NCBI GenBank assembly: GCA_028866595.1
Contig: JAGWHV010000005.1
Location: forward strand, 1 to 25,974
Reading direction: 5' to 3'
Source: Patescibacteria group bacterium
GTDB lineage: Bacteria; Patescibacteriota; Minisyncoccia; Phycocordibacterales; UBA6065
DNA length: 25,974 bases
The position numbers were made by a program, and so were the translations under genes. The notes beneath the pieces are model-generated. The model was not told where the DNA came from, did no database searches, and was given only the letters and a program-made list of their open reading frames with translations. Positions 6,886 through 14,074 of the stretch are shown here, in pieces; within the stretch, counting starts at the first letter, position 1, and each line of letters opens with the position of its first letter.

Positions 6886-7761
6886 ATGAAAAAGATAGTC
6901 GTTATCGGCGGCGGAGGAGGGACATCGCGCATAGCCGAGTGCTTGCGCGACGAAAAAGGACTCGAGATCACGGCGATCATCACCGCTTTCGATACGGGCG
7001 GCTCGACGGGCCGCCTCCGCGCGGAATTCGGTGTGCCACCGCTCGGCGACGCGCGCCATTACCTGGCAGCGCTCGCAAAAAACCGGCCGCTCGCCGAATT
7101 ATTCGGTTTTCGCTTTCCAAAAGAAAGCAGCCTCAAAGGTCACGCCCTTGGAAATCTCATCATGCTCGCCTTATTCCTGAAAAATGGCGATATGCCACGA
7201 ACGGTGAAGAGCGCGAGGAAGCTCCTCGAAGCGCGCGGCAACGCGATGCTCGCGACCCATGACGTCGCCGAGCTCCGGGCAAAGATGGCGAGTGGCGATA
7301 TAGTCAAAGGTGAGAGCCGCATAGACGCGCGCGATCAGAAAAAGATCCGCGAAGTCTTCCTCTCGAAACGGGTCAAGCCGAACGCCGCCGCTTTGCGATC
7401 TATTCGTTCGGCAGACGTCATCCTCATCGGGCCGGGCGACACATATACGTCTGTCATCCCCAATCTGCTCGTGCCGAAAATAGCCGAGGCGATCAGGAAA
7501 TCCTCCGCGTTAAAAACTTTTGTCGCTAACGCCGACGCGGCTGTGCCTCGCGAGAGAGCCGCCCGAGACATCCTCCGCTATCTCGATATGAAGGCATTCG
7601 ACTTTGTCATCGCCCCGACGAGAGGCCTCGAGCGATACGGCCGCGTCGTGCCGGTCAAAGCGAGACGAGGGCTTCACGATATGAGATCGCTTAGGCGCGC
7701 TATTTGTCGTCAGGCGTACTGGCCCACGTCTCGTCGAACTTCGCTTGCCACTCGACCATAG
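6886..7761 (+). CDS. yvcK: YvcK / CofD family protein (gluconeogenesis factor-like)
   Basis: 291 residues. It shows the conserved blocks of the YvcK/CofD family in order: IVVIGGGGGTSRIAE (3-17), FDTGGSTGRLR (35-45), a GDARHYL segment (54-60), GHALGNLIM (about 85-93) and IGPGDTYTSVIPNLLV (about 184-199). In Bacillus, YvcK binds UDP-sugars and affects carbon use, cell shape and wall synthesis; archaeal and actinobacterial relatives are 2-phospholactate transferases. YvcK-type is more likely in this setting, as no F420 genes are seen. Length is near the family norm, although the C-terminal part (MRSLRRAICRQAYWPTSRR) looks atypical and overlaps the convergent DUF1059-like gene by 62 bases. A frameshift or diverged tail is possible. 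Confidence 0.85.
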   Translation: MKKIVVIGGGGGTSRIAECLRDEKGLEITAIITAFDTGGSTGRLRAEFGVPPLGDARHYLAALAKNRPLAELFGFRFPKESSLKGHALGNLIMLALFLKNGDMPRTVKSARKLLEARGNAMLATHDVAELRAKMASGDIVKGESRIDARDQKKIREVFLSKRVKPNAAALRSIRSADVILIGPGDTYTSVIPNLLVPKIAEAIRKSSALKTFVANADAAVPRERAARDILRYLDMKAFDFVIAPTRGLERYGRVVPVKARRGLHDMRSLRRAICRQAYWPTSRRTSLATRP

Positions 7762-7918
7762 CAGGATCATTCTTCGACATTTTCTTGATATCCGCGGCCA
7801 TATCTGGGTGAGCTTTTTGGACATGATCCATGCCAACCTTCATCATCTCCTCCTGGCTGTTCGCCCGAAGAGGCGCGTCGCATGTGCCGCCGAGCTGTCT
7901 ACACGTTATCGTTTTCAT
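7700..7918 (-). CDS. DUF1059-like small protein
   Basis: 72 residues from ATG 7918. The start MKTITCRQLGGTCDAPLRA carries the two early Cys residues (C6, C13) and the QEEMMKVGMDHVQKAHPDM helix typical of the small DUF1059 family, whose function is unknown. No membrane segment. It ends TWASTPDDK. The upstream region is AT-rich with TAATAA 11 bases before the ATG, and no good Shine-Dalgarno. Longer in-frame starts exist up to 8089, but they would run into the neighbouring membrane-protein gene and do not look like protein. Convergent overlap of 62 bases with yvcK. Confidence 0.75.
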   Translation of the reverse strand: MKTITCRQLGGTCDAPLRANSQEEMMKVGMDHVQKAHPDMAADIKKMSKNDPAMVEWQAKFDETWASTPDDK

Positions 7919-8019
7919 ATATTGTCTTTTTATTACTGACTTTTGGTAGTACGAAAGCGGCCGGAGGTTCCTTTCAGTTCTTTCTTTGTACGACGCGCTG
8001 GCGCAAAACGCGAGACAGG

Positions 8020-8469
8020 TCAGACGAGGTGAATGACCCACGCGAGCATGATGAGACCGTACGCGTTTATGAGGAGCGTCCGCAGCCAATGCGTCCGCAA
8101 TATCTTGGCGAAATATATGCTCTCCGCGCCGGCAGGGTCCTTACTCAATCGAGCCTGCCATCTGCCCCAGAAAAGAGCGGTGAGGACGAGCGAGAGAACT
8201 TGGCATATTAAATTGCCCCACACCGCCCAACCAGGCGAACCGGCAGGGTGATACCAAACGAGGGCGATCGAGCCTGCGAGCGCCAGGCCGAGCGGCATGA
8301 ACACCCAGTACGGCAGCTTGCGCCAATGGACGCTTTGAACGCGATGGAAATCGGCCGGGTCGAGTACTCGCCAGTTGCGGAAAATATCGACTTCGTGGGC
8401 CCAAATAGCGCCGACGAGATAAAAAGCGAGCGCGAGATTAAGAATGAGAAAAGCGAATGAATGATCCAT
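8020..8469 (-). CDS. Four-helix membrane protein, DUF1772-like
   Basis: 149 residues with four hydrophobic segments (about 5-22, 54-75, 82-100, 126-147). The hydrophilic loop HEVDIFRNWRVLDPADFHRV follows helix 1, and ILRTHWLRTLLINAYGLIML precedes the end. The pattern recalls DUF1772/anthrone-oxygenase-like membrane proteins, but I see no diagnostic residues, so this is tentative. TAAGAT (extended by TGA) is exactly 6 bases before the ATG, predicting a leaderless message. The promoter sits in the 12-base gap after the MFS transporter stop codon, so it can be transcribed both from its own promoter and by read-through. Confidence 0.7.
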   Translation of the reverse strand: MDHSFAFLILNLALAFYLVGAIWAHEVDIFRNWRVLDPADFHRVQSVHWRKLPYWVFMPLGLALAGSIALVWYHPAGSPGWAVWGNLICQVLSLVLTALFWGRWQARLSKDPAGAESIYFAKILRTHWLRTLLINAYGLIMLAWVIHLV

Positions 8470-8475
8470 GCAAAT

Positions 8476-8481
8476 ATCTTA
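8476..8481 (-). promoter_or_regulatory. Extended -10 (TGA-TAAGAT) for start at 8469
   Basis: Spacing to the ATG is exactly 6 bases. It is wedged between the MFS stop codon (8482) and this gene. Confidence 0.6.
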
Positions 8482-9642
8482 TCACTCGAATGCCTTCCGT
8501 GCCTTCATGACGGCGAAAGTGACGAGGGCGACGAGGCTTATCGCCAGAGCGAAGCCGAACGCGTACGAAGAATCGACCGTCCAGAGATATCCGGCTATGA
8601 CAGAGGCTGGCAGGTATATGAGACCCGTCACGAAATTGTACAAGCCGATAGCGCTCCCCCGCCGTTCGCGCTCGATATCGGCGATGAAAGCCTTGCTCTG
8701 GGCTTCGTCGATGCTATAGAAGACGCCGAATACGATGAAGAGACCTACCACCTGCCACTTGGTCGCGGCGAATATGAAGCCGGCCGACATCGCCGCATAG
8801 AGCGCATACTCGATCATGATGAGCCGCGACCGGCCGATCCTGTCGCCGAGAGCGCCGATCGGCGCCGAGACGAGCGCGAAGGCCGCATTGAAAAGCGCGT
8901 AGAGAAGGACGACGTCGGCGATCGAAAATCCAACGTCGTATGCTTTGAGAAGGAGGAAACTGAAACTAAAATAAGCGAGGGAGAATATCCCGGCCGGCAC
9001 GAGGAATCTTTTGAAGCCGGGCGCGAGCTCGCGCCACGACCCGAACATATCGTCGCGCCTGTGAGGCTGGCCCGGCTTGCCTTTGATAATGGCGAGCACG
9101 ACCACGGCGAGGAGCGCGGCGACGGCCGCGCCGATGAAAAGCATTTTAAAAGCGGGCATGCCTTGGCCGAGCTGCTTTAGCACGAAGAAAGCGACGAGCG
9201 GCCCGACGACGGCGCCTGCTTTATCCATCGCTTTGTGGACGCCGAACGAATATCCCCTGTCCGCCTCAGCGGCGACATCGGCGAGCCAGGCGTCGCGCGG
9301 CGGTCCGCGAAAGCTCTTGCCCAATCGCTCGACGATTCGGAAAAGCGCCAGACTCGAAACGGTATCGGCAATGATGAGAAAGAATTTCGCGAGCGTTGAA
9401 AAGCCGTAGCCCAGAACAGCGAGCCATTTCCTCTCGCCCGTCCTATCGGAGAGCCAGCCCGAGAGATAGTCGAGAGACGATGCCGAGAAGTCCGCGAATC
9501 CTTCGACGGCGCCGAGGACCGCCGCCGAAGCGCCGAGGACGGTCGTAAAGAATACCGAGAACACAGAGAATATCGCCTCCGAGCTCACATCGGTGAGGAA
9601 ACTCACGAAGCCGAGCTTGACGACATCCGGATGGACTTTCAT
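8482..9642 (-). CDS. Major facilitator superfamily transporter
   Basis: 386 residues with about 11-12 membrane segments, normal for an MFS carrier. The loop between helices 2 and 3 reads GWLSDRTGERKW, the conserved MFS motif A, and a weaker copy is seen in the second half (GALGDRIGRSRL). RGPPRDAWLADVAAEADRG in the loop after helix 4 resembles a subgroup of drug-type exporters annotated in many bacteria. Substrate cannot be read from sequence. TATACT, preceded by TGC (extended -10), is exactly 6 bases before the ATG, predicting a leaderless message. It is separated from the upstream same-strand gene by that gene's terminator (9696-9722). Confidence 0.88.
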   Translation of the reverse strand: MKVHPDVVKLGFVSFLTDVSSEAIFSVFSVFFTTVLGASAAVLGAVEGFADFSASSLDYLSGWLSDRTGERKWLAVLGYGFSTLAKFFLIIADTVSSLALFRIVERLGKSFRGPPRDAWLADVAAEADRGYSFGVHKAMDKAGAVVGPLVAFFVLKQLGQGMPAFKMLFIGAAVAALLAVVVLAIIKGKPGQPHRRDDMFGSWRELAPGFKRFLVPAGIFSLAYFSFSFLLLKAYDVGFSIADVVLLYALFNAAFALVSAPIGALGDRIGRSRLIMIEYALYAAMSAGFIFAATKWQVVGLFIVFGVFYSIDEAQSKAFIADIERERRGSAIGLYNFVTGLIYLPASVIAGYLWTVDSSYAFGFALAISLVALVTFAVMKARKAFE

Positions 9643-9648
9643 ACGAAA

Positions 9649-9654
9649 AGTATA
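9649..9654 (-). promoter_or_regulatory. Extended -10 (TGC-TATACT) for the MFS gene
   Basis: Six bases before the ATG at 9642. It lies just downstream of the terminator of the preceding gene. Confidence 0.65.
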
Positions 9655-9695
9655 GCACCGCCGAGATCAGGGACGTGCGTTAGATGCCTACAAAT

Positions 9696-9722
9696 AAAAA
9701 GACCGGCGCTTTTGTGCGCCGG
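9696..9722 (-). terminator. Intrinsic terminator of the 9731-10885 gene
   Basis: A perfect 7-bp GC stem (CCGGCGC 9703-9709 with GCGCCGG 9716-9722) and a 6-base loop, followed on the minus strand by five T (plus-strand A at 9696-9700). It begins 8 bases past the stop codon. Confidence 0.85.
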
Positions 9723-9730
9723 CCATCGCG

Positions 9731-10885
9731 TCAAGGAGACGACTCTCCTAGATATCCCTTAAAGACCTTATATGCGGCCTTGCATTGTCCGCGGCCGGCA
9801 CATATCTGAAGAAGCAGTCTGGGAGCACAGCCCTCCTTGAGGCCATAGGAGTAGGAGGAGGGGTCATAGGCTTTCGTGACTCTAACCTCATTCTTGTATT
9901 CGTGCGCCGTCTCGTGGCTCGCCGTACCGCTACCGAGGAACATCACGCCGTGGCCATGCGACACGCCCGCGCTTGTGAACGACGGGAGTTTCTTGGCCCA
10001 GACCCCGTGTTCGGCTTCCGGATGGAAGCCGATGTTTATATATTCGAAGGTGCTGTTATAGCGAAGCGAGAGAGTCGGCACGTGCAATTGCCACGTGGCC
10101 ACTCTGTCCTGGGCGCCCCGATCGAGCATACTCAACACTTCGTCCTGCCGCCTGCCGATGAAAAGAAAGGCGAGGGGAAAGATAAACATCGAGCTAGAAC
10201 CGCCCGTCTCACTGGTCTCAATGAGCTGACGGTATCGGTCGGTCATGAACGGCAAGGCTCCTTCGAACGAGTTCGGCAGTCCGGCCAGGGCATCGCCATA
10301 AGCCGCGGAGAGCTCCTGACCATTATCCTGACCGGCAGCGTGACCCTCCCTTGTACGTTTTTCGAGAGTCGGGAACGCTCCGAAAAGCTTTTCCGTTATC
10401 GATTGCACAGACCAGCCGAGTCTTTGCCATCTGCCTTGGATCCCGACGAAAGCGAGAAGCTCGGCGGTTCGGGCTTCGGCCATCCATTTCATCATCACGA
10501 GAGTCCTGGCCGGCTCGAGCATCAAGACCGTGACCGGCGTCGTGCTTTCGAGAGGGACGCTCTCGTGAGTAAAGAGGAAGTCCTCCTTTTGGAGCGCCTC
10601 GAGCATCTCATGGTACGCTCTGTTTCGGCCATCCCGCCTCAACTGGGCGAGGATATTCCCGACGACGCGCACCGCCCCGAAGTATTCATCGAAAGCCACG
10701 CAGAACGCCGTCGGAGAAGCGCTGTCTCGGATCATCCGCTCGATGATGTCCGAGAGATGCCAGTAGAAGCGCTGATCGCGATTATGCCTGCACATCGCGA
10801 AGGCGCTATTTCCTGCCAACTTGAGAACAAGGGCCTCCAGCTCATCGCCGGCGCCCAGAGTATCTTCAGGCACAATAGTTTCCAT
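9731..10885 (-). CDS. Unassigned 384-residue soluble protein
   Basis: 384 residues, start METIVPEDTLGAGDELEALV, with no clear membrane segment. I recognise no domain. The N-terminal half is helical and charged, with several short helices (for example HLSDIIERMIRDS). The C-terminal quarter is richer in Gly, Ser and Tyr and holds a cysteine set (CAPRLLLQICAGRGQC, about 354-369). A His-containing stretch SHGHGVMFLGSGTASHETAH lies at about 311-330 and might bind a metal. ATG 10885 has a good Shine-Dalgarno, AGAGGAAA, ending 6 bases upstream, unlike most genes here. The frame is open to 11170, but that part crosses the previous gene's terminator. Own terminator, SD and about 175 bases of upstream space make it an independent unit. 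Function unknown; the residues named are only candidates. Confidence 0.7.
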   Translation of the reverse strand: METIVPEDTLGAGDELEALVLKLAGNSAFAMCRHNRDQRFYWHLSDIIERMIRDSASPTAFCVAFDEYFGAVRVVGNILAQLRRDGRNRAYHEMLEALQKEDFLFTHESVPLESTTPVTVLMLEPARTLVMMKWMAEARTAELLAFVGIQGRWQRLGWSVQSITEKLFGAFPTLEKRTREGHAAGQDNGQELSAAYGDALAGLPNSFEGALPFMTDRYRQLIETSETGGSSSMFIFPLAFLFIGRRQDEVLSMLDRGAQDRVATWQLHVPTLSLRYNSTFEYINIGFHPEAEHGVWAKKLPSFTSAGVSHGHGVMFLGSGTASHETAHEYKNEVRVTKAYDPSSYSYGLKEGCAPRLLLQICAGRGQCKAAYKVFKGYLGESSP

Positions 10886-11060
10886 AACTAATTTCCTCTG
10901 AAGCGGAATCCCCTGGGGGACGCCGATCTGACATTTGAAGCCATTCTCCTGGGAGGATGGCTTGGACTCAAAGAACCTCCAGCCGATAGGCGTGAAGAAG
11001 TCCAATACGAGACTACTCCCCTGCACGAAAAAGTAAAGCAGGTCCTTGGAAGCAGGACAT

Positions 11061-11093
11061 AAAAAAAGCCCGGCGCTATTGGGCGCGCGGGCT
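11061..11093 (-). terminator. Intrinsic terminator of the PQ-loop gene
   Basis: On the minus strand a GC stem of about 10 bp with one bulge (arms 11067-11076 and 11083-11093) is followed by seven T (plus-strand A at 11061-11067). The stem overlaps the stop codon of the upstream gene. Confidence 0.8.
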
Positions 11094-11759
11094 CGCGGCA
11101 TCGAACTCCTGGTAGGCATCGTATTCCGATTCCGGTCTGTACCTCCACCAGAGAGCGAGCGTCGTCCCAAGGATGACGACGCCGAGAGGATTGAACACGC
11201 TCAGCACCCAGTCGTGGATCATGAGCGCGTACACCGTCCAGAACGCGCACGCCGCGAGATAGACGCACATCGTCTTCGGATTGACCGCGCCGGCGCTCTT
11301 GTTCTTCCAGATCTGGTACGGCTGGTCGGCGAGGACGAAAAGCTCGACGGAGATGATGGCGAAGAGGAACAGGTCCTTCCTCGACACAATCGCCATAAGC
11401 GGCCCGATCGCCGTGAAGAGCGCGACGAGCGCCCACTCGTACGGCCTGACGCGCTTGAACCGGATGATGCCGATGACGACGGGCACGTACATGAGACACT
11501 GGATGCCGCCGCTCGCGAGCGTAGCGATGCTCCGGATGAAATATCCGTAGATCGCGAAGCCGACGCAGGCGAAGCATCCGAAGGTGAAGAGCGGAACGGA
11601 GACCGACTCCGCCGAGCGCTTCTTCCAGATAGTGCCCGCCTGGATCCACAGGCTCCAGGCTTGGACGAACGTGAACGCGACCGTGGCGATGAATGCGACG
11701 GTCATCGCATTCCATCCCCAGTGACGAAACTCGACTGAATTGATGATAAAGGCTTTCAA
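11076..11759 (-). CDS. Two-repeat PQ-loop (SWEET/MtN3-like) membrane protein
   Basis: 227 residues from a TTG start at 11759, with six to seven membrane segments in two related halves. The first half has WSLWIQAGTIWKKRSAESVS followed by a VPLFTF helix; the second has LADQPYQIWKNKSAGAVNPK. Both match the Pro-x-Ile-Trp/Lys-(n)-Ser-(x)-(S/N) signature of PQ-loop / MtN3 repeats. SWEETs move sugars; other PQ-loop proteins move amino acids or act as receptors, so the substrate is open. Start choice: the strong promoter at 11805-11831 lies inside the longer open frame (to 11831), which excludes the upstream ATG, and AAGGAAGG (11768-11775) is 8 bases before the TTG. ATG 11705 is a less likely alternative. 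Own promoter, SD and terminator. Confidence 0.75.
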   Translation of the reverse strand: MKAFIINSVEFRHWGWNAMTVAFIATVAFTFVQAWSLWIQAGTIWKKRSAESVSVPLFTFGCFACVGFAIYGYFIRSIATLASGGIQCLMYVPVVIGIIRFKRVRPYEWALVALFTAIGPLMAIVSRKDLFLFAIISVELFVLADQPYQIWKNKSAGAVNPKTMCVYLAACAFWTVYALMIHDWVLSVFNPLGVVILGTTLALWWRYRPESEYDAYQEFDAASPRAQ

Positions 11760-11804
11760 AGAAAGTCCCTTCCTTTTTGAGAGAACGAAAGAATTCGAAA
11801 AAAC

Positions 11805-11831
11805 ATTATAACGGATACTGCACCGTGTCAA
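11805..11831 (-). promoter_or_regulatory. Full promoter (TTGACA / TATAAT) for the PQ-loop gene
   Basis: TTGACA (11826-11831) and TATAAT (11805-11810) on the minus strand are 15 bases apart; using TAATGT (11803-11808) as -10 gives 17. The predicted start leaves a leader of about 40 bases with a Shine-Dalgarno, in contrast to the leaderless genes. Confidence 0.75.
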
Positions 11832-11893
11832 TGCGTCCTACTTGCCATTCCAGACGTGTCGGGTAGGCTTAAGCAAGGAACCTCCTTACTATC

Positions 11894-12532
11894 ATGAAAC
11901 CAAAACTCCTCGTATTCGCATCAGGGACAAAAGACGGCGGCGGCTCGGGCTTCCAAAAGCTCGTCGAAGCGTCGCGCTCGGGAATCCTCGGCGCCGACAT
12001 CGTCGCCGTCGTCTCGAACCATGAACATGGCGGAGTCAGGAGGCGGGCGGACAGCCTTGGCATACCGTTCGTCCATTCCCCGAAAGGCCGAACGGCCGAC
12101 GACTATCGCCGGATCGCCCGCGAGACGGCGGCCGATTTCGTCGCCCTCTCCGGCTGGCTCGGCTTCGTCGAAGGCCTCGATCCGCGGGTAACGTTCAACA
12201 TCCACCCCGCCCTTCTGCCTTCGCCGTTCGGCGGCCGAGGATACCACGGCCATCACGTCCACGAAGCCGTCATCGCCGCGTACAAGCGCGGCGAGATTAG
12301 CCACACGGGCGTGACGATGCACTTCGCCACGGACCGCTATGGCGACGGCGAGGCGATATTTTTCAGACGCCGAGTCGAGATCGCGCCCGACGACACGCCC
12401 GACACTATCGCCAAGAAAGTAAACGAAGTCGAGCACCGATGGCAGGCTATCATCACCGACCGCGTCGTCCAGGGCGAGATCAGTTGGGATGGCAAGGATT
12501 CCGCGACGATCAAGGGAATCGATATAGAGTAA
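11894..12532 (+). CDS. PurN-like phosphoribosylglycinamide formyltransferase family protein
   Basis: 212 residues starting MKPKLLVFASGTKDGGGSGF, a formyltransferase-type N-terminal phosphate-binding loop. The catalytic triad of the family is visible: N and H in FNIHPALLPS (about residues 103-112) and an Asp in HFATDRYGDGEAIF (about 139-152). PurN uses 10-formyltetrahydrofolate to formylate GAR in purine synthesis. It is compatible with PurN in length, but a loop (SPFGGRGYHGHHVHE) departs from the PurN consensus, so another formyltransferase substrate such as a sugar nucleotide is possible. It is alone on its strand with its own terminator and no other purine gene nearby. Upstream TACTAT is too close (1 base) to serve as a leaderless -10; TAGGCT further up, giving a leader of about 20 bases, is more plausible. 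Confidence 0.8.
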   Translation: MKPKLLVFASGTKDGGGSGFQKLVEASRSGILGADIVAVVSNHEHGGVRRRADSLGIPFVHSPKGRTADDYRRIARETAADFVALSGWLGFVEGLDPRVTFNIHPALLPSPFGGRGYHGHHVHEAVIAAYKRGEISHTGVTMHFATDRYGDGEAIFFRRRVEIAPDDTPDTIAKKVNEVEHRWQAIITDRVVQGEISWDGKDSATIKGIDIE

Positions 12533-12536
12533 CCAC

Positions 12537-12569
12537 CCGCGCACTGTAGTAACTACGCGCGGTTTTTTT
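12537..12569 (+). terminator. Intrinsic terminator after the PurN-like gene
   Basis: Stem CCGCGC (12537-12542) with GCGCGG (12557-12562), extended inside by GTAG/CTAC around a TAA loop, then seven T (12563-12569). It starts 5 bases after the stop codon. Confidence 0.88.
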
Positions 12570-12574
12570 ATTTT

Positions 12575-12650
12575 TGGGGTGCCTATCCGGATTTGAACCG
12601 GAACTAAGGGATCCACAGACCCTTGTGCTAACCATTACACTATAGGCACC
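12575..12650 (-). tRNA. tRNA-His (GTG)
   Basis: Cloverleaf on the minus strand from 12650. It has the extra 5' G (G-1) opposite C73 that marks tRNA-His, a 7-bp acceptor GTGCCTA/TAGGCAC, an anticodon loop CTGTGGA giving GTG, and a T arm with TTCAAAT. The first anticodon-stem pair next to the loop is a T-T mismatch. Uniquely among the eight tRNAs here, the next three bases (12577-12575) read CCA, so CCA appears to be encoded. Confidence 0.93.
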
Positions 12651-12737
12651 ATATTGCCCGCCGGCGCGAATCGCGCGCTGGGAATCGAGCAAGAACAGTT
12701 ATATCAGATTCGCCCGGCGAAATCGAGCGGATGGTCT

Positions 12738-12761
12738 GCGCGGCGTGGCGTCCCGCCGCGC
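12738..12761. other. GC-rich hairpin downstream of the DUF2127-like gene
   Basis: GCGCGGCG (12738-12745) pairs perfectly with CGCCGCGC (12754-12761) around an 8-base loop. It is 26 bases past the DUF2127-like stop codon on the minus strand and is followed by no T-run on either strand, so it is not a standard terminator. It may instead stabilise a 3' end before tRNA-His. Confidence 0.5.
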
Positions 12762-12786
12762 CGGCCGGAGCCAACGCCGCCAGAGC

Positions 12787-13263
12787 TTAGTCCGCCGACT
12801 CGTGGCGCACGCGCAGAAGGTACCGATACTCGTGCCAGACAAGAACCATGAGGAAAATGTCAAAGACGGTGAGGACAAGCATAAAGACAGAATGCGCCTG
12901 AAGATACGTGATCATCTGATAGACGATGAAAAGCGCGAACACGACGAGCGACGCCGGATAGGCCCAGAGCCGATTCTTGATGAGGCCCCAGACGAGGAAC
13001 ATCTTGACGATGCCATGACTCAAAAGGTATAGCGCGCCGTATATCTGATCGCCCGCCGTGATGTGCGACGCGAGATTCGAGATATGGGTGGCGAGGAAAT
13101 CCGTCGGGTCTTCGATGAGCTCTCCTCGAACGAGCCACATGATAGCGCCGGTGAGACTACCAGTAAAAAGAAGAGCGACGCCCGCCAACGTCTCGACAGC
13201 AGCGTCGATAGCCTTGATGATGAGGCTTATGACGAATATCCGACGGATGGTCTTTTCCTGCAT
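12787..13263 (-). CDS. DUF2127-like membrane protein
   Basis: 158 residues starting MQEKTIRRIFVISLIIKAID, with four hydrophobic segments. The first helix with IIKAIDAAVETLAGVALL and the later ALYLLSHGIVKMFLVWGL and AYPASLVVFALFIVYQM patterns match the DUF2127 family of membrane proteins of unknown function. ATG 13263 is only 4 bases after the 3' end of tRNA-Leu on the same strand, and there is no SD or -10 between them. It is therefore probably made from the tRNA precursor after 3' processing. The frame extends upstream through the tRNA, but that part is not protein-like. It could continue into tRNA-His downstream. Confidence 0.8.
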   Translation of the reverse strand: MQEKTIRRIFVISLIIKAIDAAVETLAGVALLFTGSLTGAIMWLVRGELIEDPTDFLATHISNLASHITAGDQIYGALYLLSHGIVKMFLVWGLIKNRLWAYPASLVVFALFIVYQMITYLQAHSVFMLVLTVFDIFLMVLVWHEYRYLLRVRHESAD

Positions 13264-13267
13264 GCTG

Positions 13268-13352
13268 TGCGCGGGAGAGGACTTGCACCTCCACGCCTTT
13301 AACAGGCGCTGCCACCTCAAGGCAGTGCGTCTTCTAATTTCGCCACCCGCGC
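13268..13352 (-). tRNA. tRNA-Leu (GAG)
   Basis: Minus-strand class II tRNA: acceptor GCGCGGG/CCCGCGC, anticodon arm CTGCC-TTGAGGT-GGCAG giving GAG, a long variable arm (CGCC...GGCG), and T arm GGAGG/CCTC with TGCAAGT. The 3' end is A73 followed by CAG, with no encoded CCA. The gene is intact and uninterrupted. Its 5' half is also the 3' end of the homing endonuclease reading frame. Confidence 0.93.
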
Positions 13353-14060
13353 ATGTTTTCGATGACTCTTTCCCGAATCAGTTTTCTTAAGAATCGAGAG
13401 CCCGCCCATCATAGCTAAAGACGCGTCTATTTTCAACTTTTTTCGTGCCAAGAAAATGTCTGCGCCGGCATACATCCGTCCTGTAATTGCTATCGCATCA
13501 TTTTTAGCGAATCGAAGTTGATGACACGAGCGAGATTTCGATGAGCTTATGTGACCTGTCACGCTGAGGAATCCTCGAAGCCTTTCTCGAATCCAGAGTA
13601 GATGGTCAATACTTGCTGAACAGAACCCTATATAGAACATGTGGCTCGACCTCCAGCGAGGGTCCAGATAATAATTCGTGTATCCATCCCCATCGAAAGC
13701 TCCACGTAAAAAGTCGAAGAACCATGCGTCGGGGACACCGATTGGCCCGAGAGTTTTCGATTTTGCGGGAGTGATGCCGATACCTTTTAGAAAATCAAAG
13801 AATAGAACATCCCCGAACTGGACGACAAAATATCTCTTCGCCTCCTCAGAACGACGGGCCTTTCTCCCGATCGCATTATCGAGCCCAAGTGCTTTCCTGT
13901 AATTCTCAATCTGATCTCCGTCTTTTGAGGTAAAACTTATATGTCGACCATCCTTTGAAAGGCTACCATCGGTGGCGATGAGCCCTATCGCGTACGCGAA
14001 ACCGGCCGACCATTCGATCTTTACTTTGCCTTTCGGTTTAGGACCACGCTTTTGGGACAC
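13317..14060 (-). CDS. LAGLIDADG homing endonuclease
   Basis: 247 residues from a GTG start. Two LAGLIDADG-type motifs are present, AYAIGLIATDG (22-32, acidic D31) and FLRGAFDGDG (117-126, acidic D125), each followed by a beta-rich stretch (for instance GRHISFTSKDGDQ). This is the layout of a monomeric two-motif endonuclease that cuts one long DNA site as a pseudo-dimer. The basic N terminus (KRGPKPKGKVK) fits DNA binding. TATAAT is exactly 6 bases before the GTG, so it has its own leaderless promoter. The frame runs 36 bases into tRNA-Leu and stops at TGA within the anticodon loop; the last 11 residues are tRNA-encoded. It appears clearly less GC-rich than its neighbours, suggesting acquisition. 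It is free-standing, not in a recognisable intron or intein. Confidence 0.85.
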   Translation of the reverse strand: MSQKRGPKPKGKVKIEWSAGFAYAIGLIATDGSLSKDGRHISFTSKDGDQIENYRKALGLDNAIGRKARRSEEAKRYFVVQFGDVLFFDFLKGIGITPAKSKTLGPIGVPDAWFFDFLRGAFDGDGYTNYYLDPRWRSSHMFYIGFCSASIDHLLWIRERLRGFLSVTGHISSSKSRSCHQLRFAKNDAIAITGRMYAGADIFLARKKLKIDASLAMMGGLSILKKTDSGKSHRKHARVAKLEDALP

Positions 14061-14066
14061 CTTCCG

Positions 14067-14072
14067 ATTATA
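14067..14072 (-). promoter_or_regulatory. -10 box for the homing endonuclease
   Basis: TATAAT, 6 bases before the GTG at 14060. It is embedded at the end of the possible rplS terminator T-run. Confidence 0.65.
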
Positions 14073-14074
14073 CG

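Noticed and set aside
9785..10891. 368-residue plus-strand open frame opposite the unassigned protein
   Set aside because: It has no start signals. The minus-strand gene has a Shine-Dalgarno, an ATG and a terminator, so that strand was preferred. Since neither protein is recognised, this is the least certain strand choice in the window.
13268..14060. Group I intron or split tRNA-Leu carrying the endonuclease
   Set aside because: The tRNA-Leu is complete and contiguous at 13268-13352. No second tRNA half and no intron core were seen upstream of the endonuclease.
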